A model generated the notes under the pieces. It was not told where the DNA came from, made no database searches, and was given only the letters and a program-made list of their open reading frames with translations. Positions 1 through 5,901 of a DNA stretch of 8,449 bases are shown in pieces (position 1 is the first letter of the stretch; each line of letters begins with the position of its first letter). The position numbers were made by a program, and so were the translations under genes. Source of the stretch: Pseudomonadota bacterium (lineage in GTDB: Bacteria; Myxococcota_A; Polyangia; Polyangiales; Ga0077539); contig JAEYZO010000208.1 of NCBI GenBank assembly GCA_023428035.1, positions 1-8,449 of the forward strand. The letters run 5' to 3'.

Positions 1-20
1 GCCGCGGCCCCCGTACGCTG

Positions 21-44
21 CCCCTCTCCCTCTCCCTCTCCTCC
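21..44. repeat. Polypyrimidine mirror repeat (CCCTCT units)
   Basis: This is a run of 24 pyrimidines on the + strand with a 6-base CCCTCT period, about three copies. The inner part reads the same backwards, making it a mirror repeat. The complementary strand is a purine run with three GGG blocks separated by AGA. Such tracts can form triplex (H-) DNA, and the G-rich strand could support a quadruplex-like fold; that is structural inference only. It lies 60 to 83 bases before the thioredoxin gene. The sequence GTACGCTGC just before it (13-21) recurs directly before the dnaK-like gene (4024-4032). No gene is seen in positions 1-103. Confidence 0.6.
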
Positions 45-103
45 GCTCTCGGTGCCCCTCGTTGCGCTCCGTCGCGGCCTCGTGGGAAGGTCCGCTCCAC
101 CCT

Positions 104-664
104 ATGGAGCCCGACGCGCGCCCTCCACCTCGCAAGGCCCTCGTCGACACCCTCCTCTCCGAGCGCGCGCTCCTGCCCGCCGCCGGCGTCGCCCTCGTGG
201 CGCTCCTCGCCTGGGTCGCCCTCCGCCCCCGCAACTACGGCTCCGCCACGGACTTCAACCTCCCCGTGGTCGACGACCGCGGCGGCCTCGCCGACGAGAG
301 AGTGCGCCTCTCCGACCTGCGCGGCCGCGCCGTGCTCCTCGACTTCTGGGCGACCTGGTGCGGGCCCTGCCGCGCGGAGCTCCCGGTGCTCGTGCGCCTC
401 CACCAGCGCTACAGCGCGCGGGGCTTCACCGTCGTGGGCGTGAACGTCGACGAGGCGGGGCCCGCGCTGGTGCCGCAGTACAAGCGGCACTTCAACATCC
501 CCTACGCGGTGGTCTACGACCTCGGCAACGCCGCCTCGCGGGCCTACCAGGTCACGGGGCTCCCGACGCTGGTGCTCATCGACCGCTCGGGCACCGTGCG
601 CCGGCGCTACGCCGGGGCGATCCCCGAAGACACGCTGGCGAGCGCCATCGAAGGGGTGCTCTAG
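104..664 (+). CDS. Membrane-anchored TlpA/ResA-type thioredoxin-fold protein
   Basis: This 186-residue protein is a thiol-disulfide oxidoreductase expected to act on the outer face of the cytoplasmic membrane. Residues about 23-40 form one hydrophobic segment (uncleaved anchor) after a short charged N-terminus. A thioredoxin-like domain follows from about residue 50. It has the redox motif FWATWCGPCR with cysteines 86 and 89, and the cis-proline loop TGLP at about 151-154. The region after the motif (PVLVRLHQRYSARGFTVVGV) is typical of the TlpA/ResA/DsbE group. Family members reduce disulfides, for example in cytochrome c maturation; the partner here is unknown and no ccm genes are adjacent. 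The ATG at 104 was preferred to the in-frame TTG at 62, which adds 14 residues of no clear meaning. GGAAGG (85-90) is a possible but distant ribosome site. The link to the arg genes may be only positional. Confidence 0.88.
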   Translation: MEPDARPPPRKALVDTLLSERALLPAAGVALVALLAWVALRPRNYGSATDFNLPVVDDRGGLADERVRLSDLRGRAVLLDFWATWCGPCRAELPVLVRLHQRYSARGFTVVGVNVDEAGPALVPQYKRHFNIPYAVVYDLGNAASRAYQVTGLPTLVLIDRSGTVRRRYAGAIPEDTLASAIEGVL

Positions 665-667
665 CGC

Positions 668-697
668 TTGCGGGGGCACCGCGAAGTCTCGTAGAAG
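668..697 (+). promoter_or_regulatory. Candidate sigma-70-like promoter of argB
   Basis: TTGCGG (668-673), an 18-base spacer and TAGAAG (692-697) resemble a -35/-10 pair. The -10 box ends only six bases before the GTG start at 704, so transcription would begin at or near the start codon. No Shine-Dalgarno sequence is visible before argB, which fits a leaderless or near-leaderless message. The 10-mer GTAGAAGCGC (691-700) recurs before argD. Assignment is by motif only. Confidence 0.45.
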
Positions 698-703
698 CGC
701 GCC

Positions 704-1576
704 GTGAAAGAGGCGATCGAGAAGGCCCGCGTGCTGCTTGAAGCCCTGCCGTACATCCGGCGGTTCCAGGGGCGCACCTTCGTCATCAAGTACGGCGGTC
801 ACGCCATGGTCGCGCCGGAGCTCAAGGAGAGCTTCGCCCGCGACGTGTGCCTCTTGAAGTACATCGGCGTGAACGTCGTGGTGGTGCACGGCGGGGGGCC
901 GCAGATCAGCTCGATGCTGAAGCAGTCGGGGGTGCAGTCGCGCTTCGTCGACGGGCTCAGGGTCACCGACGACGCCACCATGGAGGTCGTCGAGATGGTG
1001 CTCGCGGGCTCCATCAACCAGGACATCGTCTCGCTCATCTGCCGCCACGGGGGCCGCGCCGTGGGCCTCTCGGGCAAGGACGACGGCTTCGTGCTCGCCG
1101 ACCGCCTGCCGCCGATGCGCTCCCGCGACGGCGAGGAGGTCGACCTCGGCCGCGTGGGAGAGGTCCGCCACGTCACCCCCGACGTGGTGGTGGAGCTCAT
1201 GCGCGCGGGCTTCATCCCGGTCATCGCCCCCATCGGGGTCGACGACGGCGGCGCCTCGCTCAACCTCAACGCCGACACCGCCGCGGGCAAGGTCGCCGAG
1301 GCCCTGCGCGCCGAGAAGCTCATCCTCCTCACCGACGTCGAGGGCGTGCGCGGCGGAGACGGGCAGTTCCTCTCCTCGCTCGCCGCCAAGGACGCGCGGG
1401 AGCTCATCGAGCAGAGGGTCATCGACGGCGGGATGATCCCGAAGGTGGAGTGCGCCCTCGACGCCATCGCTTCGGGCGTGCGCAAGGTGCACATCCTCGA
1501 CGGCCGAAAGCCCCACGCCGTGCTGTTGGAGATCTTCACCGACGGCGGGATCGGGACCGAGATCACCCGGGGATAG
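704..1576 (+). CDS. argB: Acetylglutamate kinase
   Basis: ArgB phosphorylates N-acetyl-L-glutamate with ATP, the second and usually controlling step of arginine synthesis, in the cytoplasm. The 290 residues show the whole amino-acid-kinase fold. KYGGHAM carries catalytic Lys29 and HGGGP is at 62-66. GLRVTD carries substrate-binding Arg86, and SLNLNADTAAGK carries Asn187 and Asp191. LILLTDVEGV is at about 206-215, GGMIPK carries Lys247, and a C-terminal GGIGTEI closes the protein. These correspond to E. coli Lys8, Arg66, Asn158, Asp162 and Lys217. The extra N-terminal helix (about residues 3-22, KARVLLEALPYIRRF) is the hallmark of hexameric, arginine-inhibited kinases; the 258-residue E. coli enzyme lacks it. 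GTG is the start, because this codon begins that helix and nothing sensible lies upstream. It starts 39 bases after the thioredoxin stop and is separated from argD by a 227-base gap with repeats. Confidence 0.97.
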   Translation: MKEAIEKARVLLEALPYIRRFQGRTFVIKYGGHAMVAPELKESFARDVCLLKYIGVNVVVVHGGGPQISSMLKQSGVQSRFVDGLRVTDDATMEVVEMVLAGSINQDIVSLICRHGGRAVGLSGKDDGFVLADRLPPMRSRDGEEVDLGRVGEVRHVTPDVVVELMRAGFIPVIAPIGVDDGGASLNLNADTAAGKVAEALRAEKLILLTDVEGVRGGDGQFLSSLAAKDARELIEQRVIDGGMIPKVECALDAIASGVRKVHILDGRKPHAVLLEIFTDGGIGTEITRG

Positions 1577-1578
1577 GT

Positions 1579-1710
1579 TCAACTCCACCCCGGGAGGAGT
1601 CCAACTCCACCCCGGGAGGAGTCCAACTCCACCGCGGGTAGTGTTCAACTCCACCGCGGGTAGTGTTCAACTCCACCCCAGGAGGAGTCGAACTCCACCG
1701 CGGGTGATGT
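1579..1710. repeat. Six tandem 22-bp dyad-containing units between argB and argD
   Basis: Six head-to-tail units begin at 1579, 1601, 1623, 1645, 1667 and 1689, each exactly 22 bases. All share AACTCCACCnCnGG. Units 1, 2 and 5 end GGAGGAGT, units 3 and 4 end GGGTAGTGT, and unit 6 is a third variant. Units 1 and 2 contain the imperfect palindrome ACTCCaCCCcGGGaGGAGT (lower case marks unpaired positions). Unit junctions also form GGAGT-3 nt-ACTCC dyads at 1-2, 2-3 and 5-6. The array starts two bases after the argB stop. The period is not a multiple of three, so the array is not a coding repeat. It could be stacked operator sites (22 bp is about two helical turns), RNA hairpins acting on argB/argD transcription, or a dispersed genomic repeat family. 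No function can be assigned from sequence alone. Confidence 0.93.
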
Positions 1711-1718
1711 TTGTGCCG

Positions 1719-1750
1719 CGGTGTGCCCATCCGCGCCCGTAGGCACACCG
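1719..1750. promoter_or_regulatory. 9-bp perfect inverted repeat upstream of argD
   Basis: CGGTGTGCC (1719-1727) and GGCACACCG (1742-1750) are exact inverted complements separated by 14 bases. The RNA would form a stable stem-loop between the 22-bp array and argD. There is no U-run after it, so it is not a classical terminator. It could be a repressor operator, a processing signal or a remnant terminator of argB. It starts 54 bases before the argD start. Confidence 0.55.
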
Positions 1751-1786
1751 AGCCGTGCTCCTGCGCCGCCCGACGGCCTCGCCGTG

Positions 1787-1796
1787 GTAGAAGCGC
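1787..1796 (+). promoter_or_regulatory. Candidate -10 element of argD, shared with argB
   Basis: GTAGAAGCGC here is identical to positions 691-700 before argB, and both copies are followed within a few bases by GCC and the start codon. TAGAAG (1788-1793) looks like a -10 box, giving a start of transcription about 0-5 bases before the ATG at 1804. No convincing -35 was found at the right distance, and no Shine-Dalgarno sequence is visible. A regulatory site rather than a -10 box remains possible. Confidence 0.35.
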
Positions 1797-1803
1797 CGGC
1801 GCC

Positions 1804-3021
1804 ATGCCCACCACCGCCGAGCTCCTCGCCTACGCCGACCAGCACCTCCTGCGTACGTACAAGCAGCCCCCGCTGGTGCTCACCCGCGGCGAGGGCTGCC
1901 GCGTCTGGGACACCGACGGCAAGTGCTACCTCGACCTCTACGCGGGCATCGCCGTGTGCGTGCTGGGCCACGGCCACCCCGCCATCGTGAAGGCCGTCAC
2001 CGAGCAGATCGCCCGCCTCGGGCACGTCGCCAACTACTTCTACACCGACCGCCAGCTCGAGCTCGCCGCCGCCCTCGCGGAGCGAACCGGACTGGAGCGG
2101 GTGTTCTTCTGCAACTCCGGCGCTGAGGCCAACGAGGGCGCGCTCAAGCTCGTACGCCGCTGGCACGCCTCCAACGGCAACCCCGAGCGCGCGGGCATCG
2201 TCGCCACCTGGGGCTCCTTTCACGGTCGCACCATGGGCGCCGTCGCCATGACCGGCCAGGCGAAGTACTGGGAGGGCTTCGGCCCGCGCCTCTCGGACAT
2301 CTCCCACGTGCCCTACGGCGACCTCGACGCCATGCGACGACGGGTGAACGACCGCACCGCGGCCATCATCGTCGAGCCCGTGCAGGGCGAGGGCGGAGTG
2401 CTCCCGGCCCCCGTCGGCTACCTCGAAGGGCTGCGCCAGCTCTGCGATGACACCGGCGCGCTGCTCATCCTCGACGAGATCCAGACCGGGGTGGGGCGCA
2501 CCGGGAGGTTCCTGGCGTCGCAGCACCGGGGCGTGCTCCCCGACGTGGTCACCATGGCCAAGGGCATCGCCGGCGGCGTGCCCATCGGCTTCTTCTCCGC
2601 GCGGGAGCGCTACGCCGACGCGCTCCCCCCAGGCAGCCACGGGAGCACCTTCGGCGGCAACCCCCTCGCCGCCGCGGGCGCCCTCGCCGTGCTCGACACC
2701 CTCGACCGCGAGGGGCTCATCGAGGGCGCGGTCACCAAGGGAGAGCACCTCCTCACGCAGCTCAAGGGGCTGGTCGCGAAGCACCCCACGGTCGCCACCG
2801 CGGCCCGAGGCTGGGGGCTGATGGCGGGGCTGGTGCTCGCCGACGACATCGACGTGCGCGGCGTGCTGGGCGCGCTCCGTGAGCGGGGCGTGCTCCTCTC
2901 GATGGCCGGAGACAAGGTGCTGCGCTTCGTGCCCGCGCTCACCGTGACCGTGGCCGAGCTCGACGAGGGCCTCGCCGCCCTCGACGCCGTGCTCGCCGAC
3001 GCCCCCAGGGTGAAGCCGTGA
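1804..3021 (+). CDS. argD: Acetylornithine aminotransferase (class III PLP enzyme)
   Basis: ArgD moves an amino group from glutamate to N-acetylglutamate semialdehyde to give N-acetylornithine, using pyridoxal phosphate in the cytoplasm. Many ArgD proteins also serve lysine synthesis. The 405 residues match the family length. Visible motifs are the cofactor phosphate site NSGAEANE (104-111), SFHGRTMGA (138-146) with an aromatic residue to stack on PLP, and EPVQGEGG (191-198). LILDEIQTG carries Asp224, TMAKGIAGG carries the Schiff-base Lys253, and HGSTFGGNPLA (279-289) is also present. ATG at 1804 is chosen because homology-like sequence begins there (LLAYADQHLLRTY); a TTG at 1711 would add 31 residues overlapping the inverted repeat. 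The stop overlaps the argF start by four bases, so the two are translationally coupled. Related ornithine or succinylornithine aminotransferases are less likely beside argB and argF. Confidence 0.95.
   Translation: MPTTAELLAYADQHLLRTYKQPPLVLTRGEGCRVWDTDGKCYLDLYAGIAVCVLGHGHPAIVKAVTEQIARLGHVANYFYTDRQLELAAALAERTGLERVFFCNSGAEANEGALKLVRRWHASNGNPERAGIVATWGSFHGRTMGAVAMTGQAKYWEGFGPRLSDISHVPYGDLDAMRRRVNDRTAAIIVEPVQGEGGVLPAPVGYLEGLRQLCDDTGALLILDEIQTGVGRTGRFLASQHRGVLPDVVTMAKGIAGGVPIGFFSARERYADALPPGSHGSTFGGNPLAAAGALAVLDTLDREGLIEGAVTKGEHLLTQLKGLVAKHPTVATAARGWGLMAGLVLADDIDVRGVLGALRERGVLLSMAGDKVLRFVPALTVTVAELDEGLAALDAVLADAPRVKP
3007..3012 (+). promoter_or_regulatory. Ribosome binding site of argF inside argD
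   Basis: AGGGTG in the last codons of argD lies five bases before the GTG at 3018. With the GTGA overlap of the two genes it fixes the argF start and indicates translational coupling. Confidence 0.5.
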
Positions 3022-3905
3022 AGCGAGACTTCCTGGAGCTCAGCGACCTCTCCCGCGACGAGCTGTTGGGCGTGCTCGACCGCGCCGCGGCGATGAAGGC
3101 CGACCGGAGGGCCTACCGCCCGCTGGAGGGCCAGAGCGTCGCGCTGATCTTCGAAAAACCCTCGACGCGCACGAGGGTCTCCTTCGAGGTGGGCGTGTAC
3201 GAGCTGGGCGGTCACCCGGTGGTGCTGTCGAGCCGAGACATGCAGCTCGGCCGGGGCGAGACCGTTGAAGACACCGCGCGCACCCTGTCGGGCTACGTGC
3301 GCGGGGTGGTGATCCGCACCTTCGGCCAGGAGAAGATCGTCGCGCTCGCGAAGGCCGCGAGGGCGCCGGTCATCAACGCCCTCACCGACGAGCACCACCC
3401 CTGTCAGATCCTCGCGGACCTGCAGTGCGTGAAGGAGCGCAAGGGCCGCGTCGAGGGCCTGCGCTACGCGTGGGTGGGCGACGGCAACAACGTCGCCCGG
3501 AGCTGGGGGCAGGCCGCCCAGAGGCTCGGTCTGGAGCTGGCGCTGGCCTCCCCCGAGGGCTTTCAGCTCGATCCGAAGGCCGAGGGCTTCGGGCCCACGG
3601 TGACGGTCACCGCCGACCGCTTCGAGGCCGTTCGTCGGGCCGACGTGGTCATCACCGACGTGTGGGCCTCGATGGGGCAGGAGGGCGAGGCCGAGCGAAG
3701 GCGCAGCGCGTTCGCGGGGTGGTGCGTCGACCCGAGGCTGATGGCCGAAGCCGCCGCGGGGGCGGTGGTGCTGCACTGCCTCCCGGCGCACCGGGGCGAG
3801 GAGATCGACGCGGTGTACCTCGACGGCGAAGGTGCGGCGGTGTGGGACGAGGCCGAGAACCGACTGCACGCCCAGAAGGCCTTGATGGAGCTCCTGCTCG
3901 GGTGA
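3018..3905 (+). CDS. argF: Ornithine carbamoyltransferase, anabolic
   Basis: ArgF joins carbamoyl phosphate and ornithine to make citrulline, the sixth step of arginine synthesis. It acts as a cytoplasmic trimer. The 295-residue protein has the carbamoyl-phosphate site EKPSTRTR (STRTR at 49-53), EHHPCQILADL (HPCQ 127-130), the second-domain WVGDGNNVARSW, DVWASMGQE (214-222) with the ornithine-specific SMG loop, and VLHCLPAHRGEEI with catalytic Cys254. It closes with NRLHAQKALM. The SMG loop and the arg neighbours argue against putrescine, acetylornithine or aspartate carbamoyltransferases. It is slightly shorter than the usual 300-315 residues but no motif is missing. The GTG start overlaps the argD stop, so production is tied to argD. 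The anabolic role is inferred from linkage to argB and argD; no arcA or arcC is present. Confidence 0.96.
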   Translation: MKRDFLELSDLSRDELLGVLDRAAAMKADRRAYRPLEGQSVALIFEKPSTRTRVSFEVGVYELGGHPVVLSSRDMQLGRGETVEDTARTLSGYVRGVVIRTFGQEKIVALAKAARAPVINALTDEHHPCQILADLQCVKERKGRVEGLRYAWVGDGNNVARSWGQAAQRLGLELALASPEGFQLDPKAEGFGPTVTVTADRFEAVRRADVVITDVWASMGQEGEAERRRSAFAGWCVDPRLMAEAAAGAVVLHCLPAHRGEEIDAVYLDGEGAAVWDEAENRLHAQKALMELLLG

Positions 3906-3913
3906 CGGGGCCG

Positions 3914-3954
3914 CCGCGCGCGGACTGTCCCGAGTCGCGGGAGGGCGCGCGCGG
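3914..3954 (+). terminator. GC-rich nested hairpin after argF, possible terminator
   Basis: CCGCGCGCG (3914-3922) pairs perfectly with CGCGCGCGG (3946-3954). Inside it, TCCCG (3928-3932) pairs with CGGGA (3938-3942) around a 5-base loop. It begins nine bases after the argF stop, where an operon end is expected before the next promoter region. No U-run follows, so it would need Rho or act as a stabilising 3' structure. In DNA this GC-rich, pairing by chance is common. Confidence 0.4.
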
Positions 3955-3959
3955 GAACG

Positions 3960-4034
3960 CTGACAAACCATTGCCAACGGGCCTTCGATGGTCGACCGTA
4001 GGGCTCCGGTAGGCACTCGGAAGGTACGCTGCGG
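3960..4034 (+). promoter_or_regulatory. Probable control region of the dnaK-like gene
   Basis: A patch of lower GC (3960-3977) contains two -35-like hexamers, CTGACA (3960-3965) and TTGCCA (3971-3976), each matching five of six consensus bases. They also form a direct repeat TGnCAA at 3961 and 3972, exactly 11 bases apart. Downstream, GGTCGACC (3990-3997) is a perfect palindrome. GGAAGG (4019-4024) is a plausible ribosome site ten bases before the ATG. No good -10 box is evident at 16-18 bases from either hexamer; TTCGAT (3984-3989) is the best after the first. No CIRCE or sigma-32 heat-shock element was found. Confidence 0.35.
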
Positions 4035-5867
4035 ATGGACAAGGTCATCGGGATCGATCTGGGGACGACGAATTCCTGCGTGGCGGTGGTGGAGAACGGT
4101 ACCGCCGTGGTGATCGCCAACCGCGGCGGGTACAAGACCACGCCGTCGATGGTCGCGATGACCGAGGCCGGCAAGCGCCTGGTGGGTCACCTCGCGAAGC
4201 GCCAGGCGATCACGAACGCCGAGAACACGGTCTACTCCGCGAAGCGCTTGATCGGGCGCAAGTGGAACAGCCCGCAGGTGAAGCAGGTCTCGCAGTCGGC
4301 GTCGTACACGATCGTCGAGGGCCCCCACGGCGACGTGCGCGTCGCGCTGCGCGACAAGGTGTACTCCGTGCCCGAGGTGAGCGCGATGGTGCTTCAGGAG
4401 ATGAAGCTCATCGCCGAGGAGTACCTCGGGAGCGAGGTGCAGAAGGCGGTGGTGACCGTCCCCGCGTACTTCAACGACAACCAGCGGCAGGCGACGAAGG
4501 ACGCGGGGGCCATCGCGGGCCTCGACGTCATCCGGATCATCAACGAGCCCACGGCGGCGGCGCTGGCCTACGGCTTCGGGCGCAACATCGACCGCACCGT
4601 GGCGGTGTACGACCTCGGCGGCGGCACCTTCGACGTGTCGATCCTCGAGATCGGCTCGAACGGGGTCTTCAAGGTGATCTCCACGGCGGGCGACACCTTC
4701 CTCGGCGGCGAAGACTTCGACGCGCGGGTGATCGACTGGCTCGTCGACGAGTTCACCCGCGAGCACAACATCGACCTCCGCAAGGACCGCATGGCCCTGC
4801 AGCGCCTCAAGGACGCGGCGGAGAAGGCCAAGGTCGAGCTCTCGTCGGTGAAGGAGGTCGAGATCAACCTCCCCTTCATCATCTCGTCGGGGCGCAACGA
4901 GGCCCTGCACCTCCAGCGGGTGCTGAGCCGCGGAGAGTTCGAGGAGCTCACCCGCGACCTGGTCACCCGCACCGTCGACATCGTCAAGCAGACGATCGAA
5001 GACGCCGGGCTCAACCGCGACGACGTCGAAGACGTCATCCTCGTGGGCGGCATGACCCGCATGCCCCTGGTCGAGCGCATGGTGGCCGACTTCTTCGGGA
5101 GGGAGCCCTCCAAGGGCGTTCACCCCGACGAGGTGGTGGCCATCGGCGCCGCGATCCAGGGCTCGGCCCTGGTCGACGACGACCAGCCGCAGCAGCGGGT
5201 GGTGCTCCTCGACGTGACGCCGCAGACCCTCGGGATGATGGTCGCGGGCGGCCTGATGGAGCCCCTGATCCCGAAGGACACCACGGTGCCCACGGCGCGG
5301 TCGAAGATCTTCACCACGTCGCGCGACAACCAGACCGCGGTGAAGATCCTGGTGATGCAGGGCGAGGCCGACCAGGCCGACCAGAACGAGCTCCTCGGGG
5401 AGTTCATCCTCACGGGCCTGCGCCGGGCCCCCGCGGGCGTGGTCGAGATCGAGGTGACCTTCGAGATCAACGCCGACGGAATCGTGAGCGTGCACGCGAA
5501 GGACCTCGAGACCGGCAAGGAGCAGTCGATCACGGTGACGGCCACCTCGGGCCTCACCCGCGACGAGATCGAGGCGATGATCGCCGGCGGCCAGGAGTAC
5601 GCGCTGGAGCGCAAGCGCGACGAGGAGTTCGAGGCCACCCGCCAGGAGGCCGAGTCGCTGATCCACGAGATCGAGCGGCTGTTCGAGAAGGTGGCGAAGG
5701 TCGTGGGCGGGAGCGACTATGGCCGCGACGCCCTCGACAAGGCCCAGGGGGTCATCGAGCGCACCCGCGTGGCGCTCGACCGTAGGGACAACACCGCGCT
5801 CAAGGAGCAGATCGAGGCGTTGTCCCGCACTCTTCGGATGTTCAAGGGCGTAGTGGCGAAGGGTTGA
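4035..5867 (+). CDS. DnaK-family (Hsp70) chaperone paralogue
   Basis: This 610-residue ATP-driven Hsp70 chaperone is expected in the cytoplasm. The nucleotide-binding domain (1-385) is complete: phosphate-1 loop IDLGTTNS (7-14), catalytic Lys70, switch Pro143 in TVPAYFND, phosphate-2 loop YDLGGGTFD (192-200) and adenosine motif VGGMTRMP (337-344). The linker VVLLDVTP (389-396) is intact, then the beta substrate domain and a helical lid (about 505-605). Differences from E. coli DnaK (from memory) are as follows. The protein stops about 28 residues early, with no acidic EEV-type tail. Positions 402-404 are Met-Val-Ala instead of Glu-Thr-Met, and 429 is Ser instead of Ala, so the arch over the bound peptide is changed; Val436 is kept. 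No grpE or dnaJ is nearby. It is therefore probably one of the extra DnaK copies seen in myxobacteria rather than the housekeeping chaperone. Its likely partner is the gene 34 bases downstream. Confidence 0.93.
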   Translation: MDKVIGIDLGTTNSCVAVVENGTAVVIANRGGYKTTPSMVAMTEAGKRLVGHLAKRQAITNAENTVYSAKRLIGRKWNSPQVKQVSQSASYTIVEGPHGDVRVALRDKVYSVPEVSAMVLQEMKLIAEEYLGSEVQKAVVTVPAYFNDNQRQATKDAGAIAGLDVIRIINEPTAAALAYGFGRNIDRTVAVYDLGGGTFDVSILEIGSNGVFKVISTAGDTFLGGEDFDARVIDWLVDEFTREHNIDLRKDRMALQRLKDAAEKAKVELSSVKEVEINLPFIISSGRNEALHLQRVLSRGEFEELTRDLVTRTVDIVKQTIEDAGLNRDDVEDVILVGGMTRMPLVERMVADFFGREPSKGVHPDEVVAIGAAIQGSALVDDDQPQQRVVLLDVTPQTLGMMVAGGLMEPLIPKDTTVPTARSKIFTTSRDNQTAVKILVMQGEADQADQNELLGEFILTGLRRAPAGVVEIEVTFEINADGIVSVHAKDLETGKEQSITVTATSGLTRDEIEAMIAGGQEYALERKRDEEFEATRQEAESLIHEIERLFEKVAKVVGGSDYGRDALDKAQGVIERTRVALDRRDNTALKEQIEALSRTLRMFKGVVAKG

Positions 5868-5901
5868 TCCCCGCGCCTCCGCGGTGGAGAATTCGAGGAT
5901 C

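Noticed and set aside
1579..1710. CRISPR array interpretation of the 22-bp repeats
   Set aside because: The units are contiguous with no unique spacers, and no cas genes are present.
1645..2784. Minus-strand 379-codon frame covering argD and part of the 22-bp array
   Set aside because: It is an antisense shadow of argD. The 22-bp period is not divisible by three, so the array does not form a coding repeat.
3961..3975. Sigma-54 (-24/-12) promoter before the dnaK-like gene
   Set aside because: TGACAA...TTGCC lacks the second G of the GG element, and the distance to GC is nine rather than ten bases.
4008..4020. CIRCE heat-shock operator half-site (GCACTC) upstream of the dnaK-like gene
   Set aside because: Only six bases match and no inverted partner lies at the nine-base spacing.
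4262..5785. Second plus-strand frame of 507 codons inside the dnaK-like gene
   Set aside because: It is an Arg/Gly-rich out-of-frame shadow of a gene with complete Hsp70 motifs.
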